Source: Pantoea vagans (GTDB lineage Bacteria > Pseudomonadota > Gammaproteobacteria > Enterobacterales > Enterobacteriaceae). From it: DNA of 64,000 nt. Position numbers and translations under genes: made by a program. How positions within the stretch are numbered: position 1 is the first letter of the stretch; each line of letters starts with the position of its first letter. The notes below the pieces were generated by a model, which had not been told where the DNA came from, did not search any database, and saw only the letters and a list, made by a program, of their open reading frames with translations. The stretch covers positions 1,922,001 to 1,986,000 of the forward strand of contig NZ_CP011427.1 in assembly GCF_001506165.1 (NCBI RefSeq), given 5' to 3'. Of the stretch, positions 26,347-35,424 are shown piece after piece.

Positions 26347-28446
26347 TTAGTAGGCGCGCTGGCGATAGTCCTGCAGTTGCATCATCTCGATTTGGCGTGG
26401 TGTTGCCACCGGCCACGACTGTTGCGGGTACAAATAAAGCCGGATGCTGAACAGATGGAAAAGTGGCGTCAGCAAGCTGTCATCGCGCTTCGCCAGTCGC
26501 TCCAGCAATAACAGTAGAAGATCCAATTCATCCAGCAGATCCTGGTGCGGCGGTGTTTGTAGTGATTTAAGGCGACGCTTAAGAAACAGCGCCAGCTCAT
26601 GAAACATCTGGCCACTGTCCAACTGGTATTTAGCCAACAGATCTTTATGGCGTGCGTAATAATCGAAACTGTTTACCCCCAACCAAACCTCGGTGAGTAA
26701 CATGCCAGCAGTTGACATGTCGGGCTGCGGATCGAGTCGCAGGCGTGGTAGCACCACATTGACCTTGTCCAACATCAGGCTGATAAATCGCTGCCGTCCA
26801 AGCAGCGACGAACCGTTACGTTCCAGCTCTTTGATGAAACGCAGTAGCTCCCGTAATCCCTGACGCACTGCACGTCGCGCCGTCCAGGACGGTCTTTTGT
26901 TACGCATTAATACCGTGACAATCACCGCAAACAGTACGCCCGTTAACGAAGCGATGGCATTGTTGATTAGCAGTACCAAGTCAGGCTTGAGGTGATGCCC
27001 TAAACCGATAAAACCGGGGATTTGGATCGCTACGCTAATCCCAATCATGTTGGTTGAGGGGCGCGCAATCATTAGTCCTAACACTAACAAGCCCGGCGCG
27101 AGACAGATGATCAAGGCTTCAAACGAGGTCGCCTGTGGTATCAGTAACGCCACGTAAATCACGCTAATAAAAATGGCGACGATGACACCTCGCACAAATA
27201 ACTTCATCGAGGTAAGTGGTGTGTCCATGCTGGCGAACAATGAACTTAAGATCGCTGCCATTACCGGTGCGGAGGCACCATCATGCCAACCGGTGCCGAT
27301 CCACAGCAGGCATGATCCAAAGATGGCGCAAAAAGCCGTTAATGCAGAGAGCCGTATCAGCCCCTTATCATAGAAACGATGCGTTCGCTTGCCGCGAGCT
27401 GGCGTGGTATCCCCTGAGAGATCGCTGACCAACCCGCCCACACTTTGATAAGCACCGGCAATGCGCACGAAATCGGCCATGCGCTCCAGTAGTCCGGTTA
27501 GCAGCATGCAGTGTTCAGTCGGCAAATCACCGTTGCGCCATGCGGCGTTGATATCACTTTGACAACGACTGAGTTCCAGTTGAATACCGCTGGTTTCGCC
27601 TACCGCTTCACCATCGTTGAGCCAATGCAAAAACAGCCTGAAAGCCACGGCAACATTGTCTGGGAACGCAATCTGCTGCGCCGACAACCGCTGCAGGCGC
27701 ATTTCAATCGCCGTCAGGGTTGGGATCAAATAGGACAGATGTTGATACTGTACGCTTACAAGACGGATCAATCGCCTTGCTGCATCACCTTCATACACAC
27801 AGTGGGTGATCAGCATTTCCACCTGCTGGGGGTTGGTGGCCATACGCGTCAGAATCTCATCGCGCTCTGGTGATTTATCGCTGGGAATACCTGAAAACAG
27901 GTCATTGCATAGCTTACGCGCATTGAGATACCACTGGCTGACGCTCTGCTCCAGCAAACTGCGCATAGAGACCGGGAACAGTAAGGCATGCACCAGGCTG
28001 CTGCATAGCGTACCCACCGCAATTTCTTCGATACGGGATAACACGGTATTGGTGATCGCCATCGGCGTCATGACTTCAGGAAAACCCATGATGGCGGCAC
28101 TGTAGCCAGCCAGCATAAAGACATAGCTTTTGGGCGTGCGGTCATGTAACGACAAATAGAGACAAACACTTACCCACAGCGAAATAGACAGGCTAAACAG
28201 CAGCGGATGTTCAACGGTGAGCGGGAACACAAAGAAGACAAATACGCCACCCAGCAAGGTGCCAAGCATACGGAACAAGGATTTAGAGATCGTCGATGCT
28301 GAGTAGAGTTGGGAGGCAATAAATACGGTAGTAATTGCCCAAGCCGGTTTATCTAGATTGAGTTCCAGTGAGAGATACAGTGCCAGAAAGGCAGCCAGAC
28401 AGGTTTTTACAGCAAAAAAAACGGCGTTTTTTGAAAACCACTGCAT
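26347..28446 (-). CDS. FUSC-family inner-membrane transporter (AaeB-like)
   Basis: 699 residues in two repeated halves, each with an N-terminal block of about six helices and a cytoplasmic helical part, the layout of FUSC/AaeB proteins. The first block starts AVFFAVKTCLAAFLALYLSL with LNLDKPAWAITTVFI, the family signature; the second block runs from about residue 360. E. coli AaeB exports aromatic acids such as p-hydroxybenzoate together with AaeA. No aaeA-like fusion gene is adjacent here, so the export role is inferred from family only. It stands alone with a 350 bp gap upstream. Confidence 0.82.
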   Translation of the reverse strand: MQWFSKNAVFFAVKTCLAAFLALYLSLELNLDKPAWAITTVFIASQLYSASTISKSLFRMLGTLLGGVFVFFVFPLTVEHPLLFSLSISLWVSVCLYLSLHDRTPKSYVFMLAGYSAAIMGFPEVMTPMAITNTVLSRIEEIAVGTLCSSLVHALLFPVSMRSLLEQSVSQWYLNARKLCNDLFSGIPSDKSPERDEILTRMATNPQQVEMLITHCVYEGDAARRLIRLVSVQYQHLSYLIPTLTAIEMRLQRLSAQQIAFPDNVAVAFRLFLHWLNDGEAVGETSGIQLELSRCQSDINAAWRNGDLPTEHCMLLTGLLERMADFVRIAGAYQSVGGLVSDLSGDTTPARGKRTHRFYDKGLIRLSALTAFCAIFGSCLLWIGTGWHDGASAPVMAAILSSLFASMDTPLTSMKLFVRGVIVAIFISVIYVALLIPQATSFEALIICLAPGLLVLGLMIARPSTNMIGISVAIQIPGFIGLGHHLKPDLVLLINNAIASLTGVLFAVIVTVLMRNKRPSWTARRAVRQGLRELLRFIKELERNGSSLLGRQRFISLMLDKVNVVLPRLRLDPQPDMSTAGMLLTEVWLGVNSFDYYARHKDLLAKYQLDSGQMFHELALFLKRRLKSLQTPPHQDLLDELDLLLLLLERLAKRDDSLLTPLFHLFSIRLYLYPQQSWPVATPRQIEMMQLQDYRQRAY

Positions 28447-28730
28447 GACAGTATTGAGACCAAACCAGCTTAAGTGCGGCGTATCCTGACAGAATAATAT
28501 TTCTGCTCACGGCGATAAATATGTCAAATTATTACATCATCGAAAATGGTGTTTTAACCTCGCAATCGATATCAGGATAATTATTAAGGTTTACTTATGT
28601 TCTTTAATCTAAAAAACCTTAGTTTTGGCGAATCCCTCTGATTTATATAGGCTTTTAAATGCAGATGGTTATCAGCACCATAAATGTGTTCTGGATCACA
28701 CTTTTAAAAATAACCCTAACAATAACAACG

Positions 28731-28788
28731 GCTCCATAAAAACATTTCGCGCAATCTGGCGCAGTTTCCTGCGCCAGATCATCGCGAA
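28731..28788 (-). terminator. strong rho-independent terminator of the lactonase gene
   Basis: An 11 bp perfect stem (ATCTGGCGCAG 28754-28764 with CTGCGCCAGAT 28769-28779, loop TTTC) is extended by TTCGCG (28746-28751) pairing with CGCGAA (28783-28788). On the minus strand it is followed by GAAATGTTTTTATGG. It starts 8 nt after the lactonase stop. The rest of the 28447-28796 gap is AT-rich, with no gene. Confidence 0.8.
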
Positions 28789-28796
28789 GTCGACAT

Positions 28797-29912
28797 TCAG
28801 TCACTGACTATCGTCACCCAGTTTGCATCTCCGCCTGCCGGTGCTTCACCAACGCGTTTTAGCGCCCCGCTTTCCGCATCGATGTCATAGCTGCCGGTCA
28901 CCTGGCTTTTCTCACCGCTGGCAACAAGCCAACGTCCATCCTGAGTAATCGCAAAGCTACGTGGCTGTTTTTCTACTGGCCAGCTGCCAATCAGCGTGAG
29001 TTTTCCATCCGCGCTATTCACGCGATAGCCGGTTAAGGTGCTACTGGTGCGTTCGCTGACATAGAGAAAATGTCCATTGGGAGTGAGATGAATATCCGCC
29101 GACCAAATTCGTGGCGTGGTGTCACTGTATCCAGCTGGGCGTTCGTGACCGTGTTGCAATTTATACTCTGCGGCCACAGCATTAGGTGTCTCACCGACTT
29201 TAGACAGCTCACCCTGCTCATTTCGGCGGAACTGCGTGATGATGCCGCCCATTTCACCCACGTTATAGAGGTAACGTTGGTCCGGTGATAACACCGAGTG
29301 GCGTGGGCCGTTTCCTGCTTCAGTTTTGACGTAACCATTAGCCAGTGCGCTGAGTTCACCCTCGGAACTCAGTTTTAGTTGCAGCACGCGATCGGTACCG
29401 AGATTGCCGACATAGGCGGTTTGCCCTGCATCATCAACAATCACCGAATGCGCTGCATGGCCCGTTTTATAACTGCCCACTGCTGGCGCGATTATCTTGC
29501 CATCTTTTGCCAGGCGATAGACATGTACCACATCACCGTCATAAGAGGCACCGAGTAAAAAATGCCCTTGTTTGTCGGTGCTGATATAGGGATAGCTCGC
29601 TGCAGCAGCGACTTCGCCGGTTTTACTGAGATCGCCCGTAGCGCGATCGATGTGCCAGCTCACCAGTTTTAACGGTTTGCTGCGAATAGCGGCGTATAAA
29701 TGCTGGCTGTCAGCACTGAGTGCCATCGGCATGACTTTGCCCCCTGCTGGCGTTCGACCGAGCAGTTGCAAAGCGCCAGTTTGATCATTCAAGGTATAGC
29801 GCGCGATAGTGCCGTCGTCCGCTTCTGAAACATAGACAAAGGTTTTAGCCAGCAACGGTGTGCTGAGCGTCATCGCCGCCAATATAGTCGCGGCCTGTAA
29901 AGCTTTTTTCAT
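28797..29912 (-). CDS. periplasmic beta-propeller lactonase (6-phosphogluconolactonase-like)
   Basis: 371 residues. An N-terminal signal peptide (MKKALQAATILAAMTLSTPL, then LA) precedes a seven-bladed lactonase propeller with repeats such as ADSQHLYAAIRS, DDAGQTAYVGNLGTDRVLQ, DQRYLYNVGEMGG and LTPNGHFLYVSERTSSTLTG. The family includes E. coli Pgl, which is cytoplasmic; an exported version suggests hydrolysis of a sugar lactone in the periplasm, for instance one made by a membrane-bound quinoprotein dehydrogenase. AGGATGAA lies just before the ATG at 29912. It is monocistronic with its own terminator. Confidence 0.78.
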   Translation of the reverse strand: MKKALQAATILAAMTLSTPLLAKTFVYVSEADDGTIARYTLNDQTGALQLLGRTPAGGKVMPMALSADSQHLYAAIRSKPLKLVSWHIDRATGDLSKTGEVAAAASYPYISTDKQGHFLLGASYDGDVVHVYRLAKDGKIIAPAVGSYKTGHAAHSVIVDDAGQTAYVGNLGTDRVLQLKLSSEGELSALANGYVKTEAGNGPRHSVLSPDQRYLYNVGEMGGIITQFRRNEQGELSKVGETPNAVAAEYKLQHGHERPAGYSDTTPRIWSADIHLTPNGHFLYVSERTSSTLTGYRVNSADGKLTLIGSWPVEKQPRSFAITQDGRWLVASGEKSQVTGSYDIDAESGALKRVGEAPAGGDANWVTIVSD

Positions 29913-30160
29913 TTCATCCTCTCCACGCACCGGTATTGGCACCGCAATAGGTATAGTCAGCTGATTTAAAAGCCGTTATGTGAGATTGCCTGAGACCGGC
30001 TGTGCGCTTGTACAAGCTTTGAATTTATTCAAGGGGTTATGAAATTTGGCGTAGAGAAGTTTAGTGTGGGTTTGTGCGCTGGCTCACTGGGAAGAAGTAT
30101 GCTCCCCAGCGTGTTCAGAGTAAGGAGTCTGTCTTGCGTTTTTTTGGGCGTTTCACATCA

Positions 30161-30412
30161 TCAGTCATCGCTAAACAACGCCTCTAGTTCATCTAACTGC
30201 GGAATGCCCGCTGACTGCACGGTAAGCTTTAACCCAAGTGTATTGAGGTATAAGGTCAATACTTTCAAAGATCCTGAGTAATGGCCATTTTCTATCTGAG
30301 AGATAACCGTTCGGTGTATCCCCGCATAGGTTCCAGCTGTGGCTTGTGTCCAGCCGTTGGCCTTACGCTTCTCTTGGCACTTCTTCCCGATTTCACGCAT
30401 ACCTGGCAACAT
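30161..30412 (-). CDS. XRE-family HTH regulator (HipB-like size)
   Basis: 83 residues containing one helix-turn-helix of the Cro/CI type: RKANGWTQATAGTYAGIHRT, then VISQIENGHYSGSLKVL, followed by a short acidic tail (LDELEALFSDD). GAGGG lies a few nt before the ATG. The size and fold resemble HipB-type regulators, but no HipA-like kinase gene is adjacent, so a toxin-antitoxin role is not supported. It is divergent from curA, and two copies of a probable operator lie between them, suggesting autoregulation and control of curA. Confidence 0.82.
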   Translation of the reverse strand: MLPGMREIGKKCQEKRKANGWTQATAGTYAGIHRTVISQIENGHYSGSLKVLTLYLNTLGLKLTVQSAGIPQLDELEALFSDD

Positions 30413-30422
30413 AGGCCCTCAA

Positions 30423-30481
30423 ATGTTGTTATATAGCAACATAAAGCCAATAATGAACCTTTTGTTATTATATAGCAACAC
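30423..30481. promoter_or_regulatory. two operator-like repeats between the XRE gene and curA
   Basis: Site 1 (30423-30442) is ATGTTGTTATATAGCAACAT, a 20 bp palindrome with one mismatched pair. Site 2 (30462-30481), TTGTTATTATATAGCAACAC, repeats the right 13 bases (TTATATAGCAACA) exactly, 39 bp further on. Their place in the divergent intergenic region and the small XRE gene next door make them likely binding sites for that regulator. Confidence 0.65.
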
Positions 30482-30539
30482 TACGATCAGGCTTTGCATC
30501 AACTACACTTGCCTTATCTAACACTACTATGAGGTTTAC

Positions 30540-31571
30540 ATGCCACAACCAACACAGGTCAATCACGCTTGGCTACTCGCCTCACGCCCTCACGGCGAAC
30601 CGACAAAAGAGAATTTCAGGCTAGTTGAACAGCCCATCCCTGCCTTAAAACAGGGTGAGATGCTGCTGCGTACCGCGTATTTGTCACTTGACCCTTACAT
30701 GCGTGGACGTATGGATGACAGCAAGTCTTATGCGGCCCCGGCACAACTCGACCAACCTATGGTGGGCGGCACCGTGTCTCAGGTGACGGAATCATTGCAT
30801 CCTGATTTCAACGTTGGCGATTGGGTAGTCGCAGGCAGTGGCTGGCAGAGTTATGCCGTGTCCGATGGCAGTGGCGTGAGTAAAATCGGCGACCTTCCCC
30901 ATCCTTCCTGGGCGTTAGGGATTCTGGGTATGCCCGGATTTACCGCCTATATGGGTTTAATGGACATTGGACAACCCAAAGACGGTGAAACATTGGTGGT
31001 GGCGGCGGCAACCGGACCCGTTGGCGCAACAGTTGGACAGCTCGGGAAATTAAAAGGCTGCCATGTGGTGGGTGTTGCAGGTGGTGAAGAGAAGTGCCGC
31101 TACGCAATTGAAACCCTCGGTTTCTCGGCCTGCCTTGATCATCATAAAGAAGATTTCGCTGAGCAACTCGCAGCAGCTTGTCCTGATGGCATTGATATCT
31201 ATTTTGAAAACGTTGGCGGTAAAGTGTTTGATGCGGTCTTCCCGTTACTCAATACCGCTGCGCGCGTACCGGTTTGTGGGCTGGTTTCGACTTACAACAC
31301 ACGCAACGCTCCGACGGAAGGCCCCGATCGCACCCCACAGATCCTTGGCAGCATATTAAAACGCCGCATCCGCCTACAAGGATTCATCATTTTTCAGGAT
31401 TACGGTGATCGATATCCAGAATTTCTACAGGCAATGACGCCTTTAGTTGAGCAGAAAAAAATTCACTATCGCGAACACATGATTGAAGGCCTGGAGAATG
31501 CGCCGCAGGCATTCTTTGATATGCTGAAAGGTAAGAACTTCGGCAAAACAGTCATTAAGGTTGCCGGTTAG
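30540..31571 (+). CDS. curA: NADP-dependent oxidoreductase, zinc-free MDR (CurA-like)
   Basis: 343 residues of the medium-chain dehydrogenase/reductase group without catalytic zinc. Landmarks are LSLDPYMRGRM in the N-terminal domain, LGMPGFTAYMGLMDIGQPK, the cofactor loop AATGPVGATVGQLGKLKG and FENVGGKVFDAVFPLL. It closely follows E. coli CurA (YncB), the NADPH-dependent curcumin/dihydrocurcumin reductase that also reduces other enones; the natural substrate is unknown. It is divergent from the XRE gene with shared operators, so repression by that protein is likely. Confidence 0.85.
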   Translation: MPQPTQVNHAWLLASRPHGEPTKENFRLVEQPIPALKQGEMLLRTAYLSLDPYMRGRMDDSKSYAAPAQLDQPMVGGTVSQVTESLHPDFNVGDWVVAGSGWQSYAVSDGSGVSKIGDLPHPSWALGILGMPGFTAYMGLMDIGQPKDGETLVVAAATGPVGATVGQLGKLKGCHVVGVAGGEEKCRYAIETLGFSACLDHHKEDFAEQLAAACPDGIDIYFENVGGKVFDAVFPLLNTAARVPVCGLVSTYNTRNAPTEGPDRTPQILGSILKRRIRLQGFIIFQDYGDRYPEFLQAMTPLVEQKKIHYREHMIEGLENAPQAFFDMLKGKNFGKTVIKVAG

Positions 31572-31621
31572 TAGCGATGAAAGCCGGCTGTTTCAACTGA
31601 TTCAACCGGCGTAATGGACAT

Positions 31622-31771
31622 TCACTTTTGCCTGGTCTGTGGCATGAGCAGTTCAGAAAGGATTTGACTGCGCTGCTGGGTAGAGAGCCAAAACAGGCGT
31701 GGAACCCAAGCGGGTCGAGTTTGAACTGCGTATAGGCATTGCATCTCTTTTAACCATTGTGCGTTATTCAT
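31622..31771 (-). CDS. 49-residue small protein of unknown function
   Basis: A short frame starting MNNAQWLKEMQCLYAVQTRP and ending in MPQTRQK. AAAGGAGG lies 5 nt before the ATG, a near-consensus ribosome site, which is the main support that it is translated. The composition is Trp/Gln/Leu-rich and the protein is basic, with no signal peptide or membrane helix. I do not recognise it. It lies between curA (convergent) and rluF (upstream on the same strand, about 110 bp away). The frame can be extended to 31819, but that start has no ribosome site. Confidence 0.5.
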   Translation of the reverse strand: MNNAQWLKEMQCLYAVQTRPAWVPRLFWLSTQQRSQILSELLMPQTRQK

Positions 31772-31881
31772 TGTTTCCTCCTTTGTTATGAAAAGTATGG
31801 AGGCATAAAACCGGAACAAATAGTGAGGTGTTTAAAATTACTGTTCCGGGTTTATGTATTCAATCAAATAACACTGAGAAA

Positions 31882-32763
31882 CTAGCGCCCTTTCTTTTTA
31901 CGACCGGGTTGGGTAAAGCGCTGACGTCCAGCAGGCTTACCCGCCGCTTTCTCGCTCTGTTTAGGTCCGTTAGAGCTGGGTTTCTTCGCCGCCGTGGCCG
32001 GTTTTTTCTTAGCCTGACTTTTCTGTGTTTTTTGATCTTCTGAAGAGGAGTCTTCAATCAGCTTAAATAAGTCAATCAGCTCATCATCAGTAAGATCGCG
32101 CCACTCACCCAGCGGAATCCCCTTGAGGCTGACGTTCATAATGCGTGTGCGCTCAAGTTTGGTGACTTCAAAACCAAAGTGCTTGGTCATACGGCGAATT
32201 TGACGGTTTAAACCCTGTACCAAAATAATGCGGAATACAAAGGTCGACTCTTTCTTCACTTTGCATTTTTTGGTCACCGTACCCAGCATCGGCACACCGG
32301 CTGCCATCCCGGCGATAAATTCATCGGTGATAGGTTTATCAACCGTGACCACGTACTCTTTTTCGTGATTATTGCCAGCACGCAGGATTTTATTGACCAA
32401 ATCACCGTGGTTGGTCAGAAAAATCAGGCCCTGCGAATCTTTATCCAGGCGACCAATCGGGAACACGCGTTTACTGTGGTTAACGAAATCACCAATATTA
32501 TCGCGCTCGCCTTCTTCCATGGTGGTAATAATGCCCACCGGTTTGTTAAGCGCGATCAGTACCAGGTCTTCTTCGTTGCGCGGTTCGATCAACTGCCCGT
32601 TAACCTTCACTTCATCCCCGGCGAACACCTGCGCACCCACCGTGGCGCGTTTACCGTTAATAAAAACGTTGCCTTGTTCGATGTAGCGATCGGCGTCACG
32701 GCGTGAGCAGATTCCGCTCTCGCTGATATATTTGTTCAGGCGCGTGGATGAGTTGGGCAGCAT
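31882..32763 (-). CDS. rluF: 23S rRNA pseudouridine(2604) synthase RluF
   Basis: 293 residues. An N-terminal S4 RNA-binding domain ([20 protein letters not shown]) is followed by the RsuA/RluF catalytic domain with catalytic Asp in [17 protein letters not shown] and the later [15 protein letters not shown]. The C-terminus is a long Lys/Ser/Pro-rich basic tail (about the last 55 residues), as in E. coli RluF, probably for RNA contact. It modifies U2604 of 23S rRNA. GGAGG lies 4 nt before the ATG at 32763; a longer frame to 32796 is rejected. Confidence 0.9.
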   Translation of the reverse strand: MLPNSSTRLNKYISESGICSRRDADRYIEQGNVFINGKRATVGAQVFAGDEVKVNGQLIEPRNEEDLVLIALNKPVGIITTMEEGERDNIGDFVNHSKRVFPIGRLDKDSQGLIFLTNHGDLVNKILRAGNNHEKEYVVTVDKPITDEFIAGMAAGVPMLGTVTKKCKVKKESTFVFRIILVQGLNRQIRRMTKHFGFEVTKLERTRIMNVSLKGIPLGEWRDLTDDELIDLFKLIEDSSSEDQKTQKSQAKKKPATAAKKPSSNGPKQSEKAAGKPAGRQRFTQPGRKKKGR

Positions 32764-32953
32764 GGATCCTCCGAAAAAAAACGGACTATACAGCAACCTT
32801 AGACGTTGTGTAAGCCACTGTTAACCATCACTGCATTGATGGGCATTTTAATCACCAAACCGTAACAACACACTAACAGTGTGGTTGCTCCTGACGAATC
32901 GATCAGCGACAATCGCCATCCATCGTTTTTTCTTATGACAGAGTAATTCCACT

Positions 32954-33667
32954 ATGACAGCCCGATGGCTCCTCTCGCTGCGAACTCTCCTCGCGCGTCT
33001 CTGGCCGCATCCGCTTCCCGTGGCCAAAAAGCAGATGGCGATAGCCAGTTTTGGTGCAGGCCTTGGATTAATGATCACCAGCCTGATCAGCCACAAGTTG
33101 CTCGGCGAGGTGAACCTCTGGTTTGTTGCTCCAATGGGCGCTTCCGCAGTATTGCTTTTCGGTTTGCCCAACAGTCCATTGGCACAGCCATGGTCGATTG
33201 TCGGTGGGAATCTGGTTGCAGGATTGATCGGTGTGACCACGGCGATGTATGTTCCTTACCCCGCTTTGGCCTGCGGCATTGCCGCTTCACTGGCGATTGC
33301 CGTGATGTTTCAACTGCGCTGCTTACATCCACCCAGCGGCGCAGTGGCGTTGACGGCAATTCTTGGCGGCAGCGGAGTGCAACAACTGGGCTACCACTTC
33401 ATTCTCACACCGGTATTGTTGAACTCTTTGTGTCTGGCGCTGCTGGCCGTGCTGTTTAACAATCTTGCTGGCCGACGTTATCCTCACCCGCTGGCGGCGA
33501 GTGAATCCAAGCCTCAACCGATTGCTTTGGAGGTCCCTATTACGCGCGCCGACCTGCACCAAGCGCTGGAGGGAGGCCAATTGCTCGATATTGATGAGGA
33601 CGATTTGCAGCAGTTACTACAGCGAGCAGAAGAGATCGCCAGATGCCGGCAACAGCAAGGTGAATAA
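32954..33667 (+). CDS. HPP family membrane protein, short form
   Basis: 237 residues. Four to five membrane helices (residues about 25-170) carry the family motifs: FVAPMGASAVLLFGLPNSPL, AQPWSIVGGNL and the name-giving LHPPSGAVALTAILGG. Family members may act in nitrite or anion transport. Many HPP proteins continue into CBS domains; here the protein stops about 60 residues after the last helix, with an acidic tail (ITRADLHQALEGGQLLDIDE, then DLQQLLQRAEE) that may be the remnant or a natural short form. It is convergent with the phosphoesterase gene. Confidence 0.82.
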   Translation: MTARWLLSLRTLLARLWPHPLPVAKKQMAIASFGAGLGLMITSLISHKLLGEVNLWFVAPMGASAVLLFGLPNSPLAQPWSIVGGNLVAGLIGVTTAMYVPYPALACGIAASLAIAVMFQLRCLHPPSGAVALTAILGGSGVQQLGYHFILTPVLLNSLCLALLAVLFNNLAGRRYPHPLAASESKPQPIALEVPITRADLHQALEGGQLLDIDEDDLQQLLQRAEEIARCRQQQGE

Positions 33668-33687
33668 TTTTAAGAGCCGGGCGCGCA

Positions 33688-34593
33688 TCACGTCCGGCTA
33701 ATTTCACCACCAAATCCGCTAATACTTACCCGTTCTTCGCTTAATTCCACAACCGCAAACGGGACGTTGCTGGGGTCATCCAGCATCCCTTTCATGGTAT
33801 AAAAGCCTGTTTGACCGATACGAGCAACGTTGCCGCGATGGTCATGACCAGAGAAACAAAATCGTATGTTGTAACTAGTTATAAGATCCACCAGCACACT
33901 GCTGTTCATCAGGGTATGTGTCGTCAGTGGTGCCAGCGGATAGTGGCCAAATACCCCAACATTTTCGCCCTGCAACTGAGCCTCAATAAGCTGCTGCTCA
34001 ATCCAGGCTAACTGCTGTTGCCCTACCGCACCATTCCACGGCTGGGCCTGTGGTTGTTGTTGCGCCTGTAACTCAGCTAGCAAGGTTTCGGCTTGATAAT
34101 AATCATCGCCATTCAACGCATTGCAGTAGAGACTGACATCGTTTCCGTCATAAACAATAAAACGCCACCCACTGAAACGAAATGCGTAATAGCTTTTCGG
34201 TAAGGGCGCACGATTGCGAAGATGCTGTGCAATGGTCTGAGCATCATGATTACCCAACACCACCGCATGCGGGTGCTCCAGCCGATCGTACAGCGGCAAA
34301 ATAGCGCTATAGCTCTCCCAACCGCGGTCAACGATATCCCCTAACGTGACGACAAAATCCAGGGGCTGTTGATTCAGTGCCGCTATCGCTTGTGGCAACT
34401 TTTGCAGCGCATGGCGATAGTAAAGATCATTGGCGATATCCGGGGCCACATCGGCATACTGCGGATCGGCAATCAGGCCAAAGCGCAGCGTGCTGTTTAA
34501 TGGATTAGCTCGCAAATCGGGCATGGCGTAGAGTTCGGCAACATCACCCAACAGTTCGCGCTGTAATGAGGTCAATGGATGCGGATTTGTCAC
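33688..34593 (-). CDS. metallophosphoesterase, ADPRibase-Mn/CDP-alcohol diphosphatase-like
   Basis: 301 residues of the calcineurin-like phosphoesterase fold: FGLIADPQYADV (first metal site, with Gln in place of the usual His), VTLGDIVDRGWES, VVLGNHDAQ, VFGHYPLAP and FSGHDHRGN. The DPQYAD start followed by YYRHALQKLPQAI matches Mn-dependent ADP-ribose/CDP-alcohol diphosphatases better than cAMP phosphodiesterases. No signal peptide, so cytoplasmic. It is the last gene of a Ugp-type ABC transporter operon (12 nt after the permease), which suggests that it cleaves an imported phosphodiester or nucleotide-alcohol. Substrate unproven. Confidence 0.78.
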   Translation of the reverse strand: MTNPHPLTSLQRELLGDVAELYAMPDLRANPLNSTLRFGLIADPQYADVAPDIANDLYYRHALQKLPQAIAALNQQPLDFVVTLGDIVDRGWESYSAILPLYDRLEHPHAVVLGNHDAQTIAQHLRNRAPLPKSYYAFRFSGWRFIVYDGNDVSLYCNALNGDDYYQAETLLAELQAQQQPQAQPWNGAVGQQQLAWIEQQLIEAQLQGENVGVFGHYPLAPLTTHTLMNSSVLVDLITSYNIRFCFSGHDHRGNVARIGQTGFYTMKGMLDDPSNVPFAVVELSEERVSISGFGGEISRT

Positions 34594-34605
34594 GGAAAGT
34601 ACTCC

Positions 34606-35424
34606 TTAGCGAATACCGGCACGCATAAATGACTGAATAAACTGGCGCTGGAAAATCAGGAACAGCACCAGTAATGGCAAGCTGGTCATCAGCGTCGCCG
34701 CCCCAATCAGCGCCCATTGCACGCCCTGCTCTGGCGCGGAAAATAACTGTAATCCCACGGTCAGTGGTCGCACATTAACCGAGTCGGTAATCACCAGCGG
34801 CCACAGGAAATCATTCCAGTGGAAACTGATCGACACCAGCGCAAAGGCGATATAAATCGGCTTTGCCAACGGCATATAGATTTTGCGCAGGATATAAAAG
34901 CGACTCGCCCCCTCCACTATTGCCGCCTCTTCCAGCACCAGCGGAATGCTTTTGAACGTCTGACGCAGCAGGAAGATAGCAAAAGCAGAGGCAAAATAAG
35001 GCAGTGCGATGCCCGTCAAGGTATCGCGCAAACCCAGTGCGCCGATGGTTTTGTAGTTATTCAGAATCAACACATCGGGGCTGATCATGAGTTGCAGCAA
35101 AATCAGCGCGAAGATGCATCCTGAGAACTTCATTTTGAAGCGCACCAGAGCGTAAGCCGCCATGGTCGCCAGAATCAGTTGCACCACCACAATCATCAGT
35201 ACCAGCAGCGTGGTATTGAGGAAGTAGCGTGCAAAGGGTGCGGCATGCCAGGCGTTGATAAAATTATCAAACGTCAGAGGGGATAACAGCGAGAAGCTGG
35301 CCTGATCCGAAGCGGGATGGATCGCCACCCATAATGCCACCAGTATTGGCAGAAACCACAGTAGCGCGGCCAGCCAAATGACCAGGTTCAAACACTTGCC
35401 ACCCAACGAATCTGTTGTCTTCAT
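34606..35424 (-). CDS. ABC transporter permease, UgpE/MalG type
   Basis: 272 residues with six membrane helices and the MalG-type cytoplasmic loop near residue 180 (EEAAIVEGASRFYILRKIYM, then PLAKP), the EAA motif that contacts the ATPase. It forms the inner-membrane channel with the UgpA-like partner. It overlaps that gene by 4 bp (35421-35424) and is followed 12 nt later by the phosphoesterase gene. CUT1-family importers take sugars, glycerol-3-phosphate or glycerophosphodiesters; the ligand is not determinable from the permease. Confidence 0.85.
   Translation of the reverse strand: MKTTDSLGGKCLNLVIWLAALLWFLPILVALWVAIHPASDQASFSLLSPLTFDNFINAWHAAPFARYFLNTTLLVLMIVVVQLILATMAAYALVRFKMKFSGCIFALILLQLMISPDVLILNNYKTIGALGLRDTLTGIALPYFASAFAIFLLRQTFKSIPLVLEEAAIVEGASRFYILRKIYMPLAKPIYIAFALVSISFHWNDFLWPLVITDSVNVRPLTVGLQLFSAPEQGVQWALIGAATLMTSLPLLVLFLIFQRQFIQSFMRAGIR

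Noticed and set aside
28625..28807. 60-codon plus-strand frame before the lactonase gene
   Set aside because: It runs through the strong terminator hairpin and into the lactonase gene on the other strand.
30161..30412. HipB antitoxin of a HipBA system
   Set aside because: No HipA-like kinase gene is next to it; the neighbour is curA.
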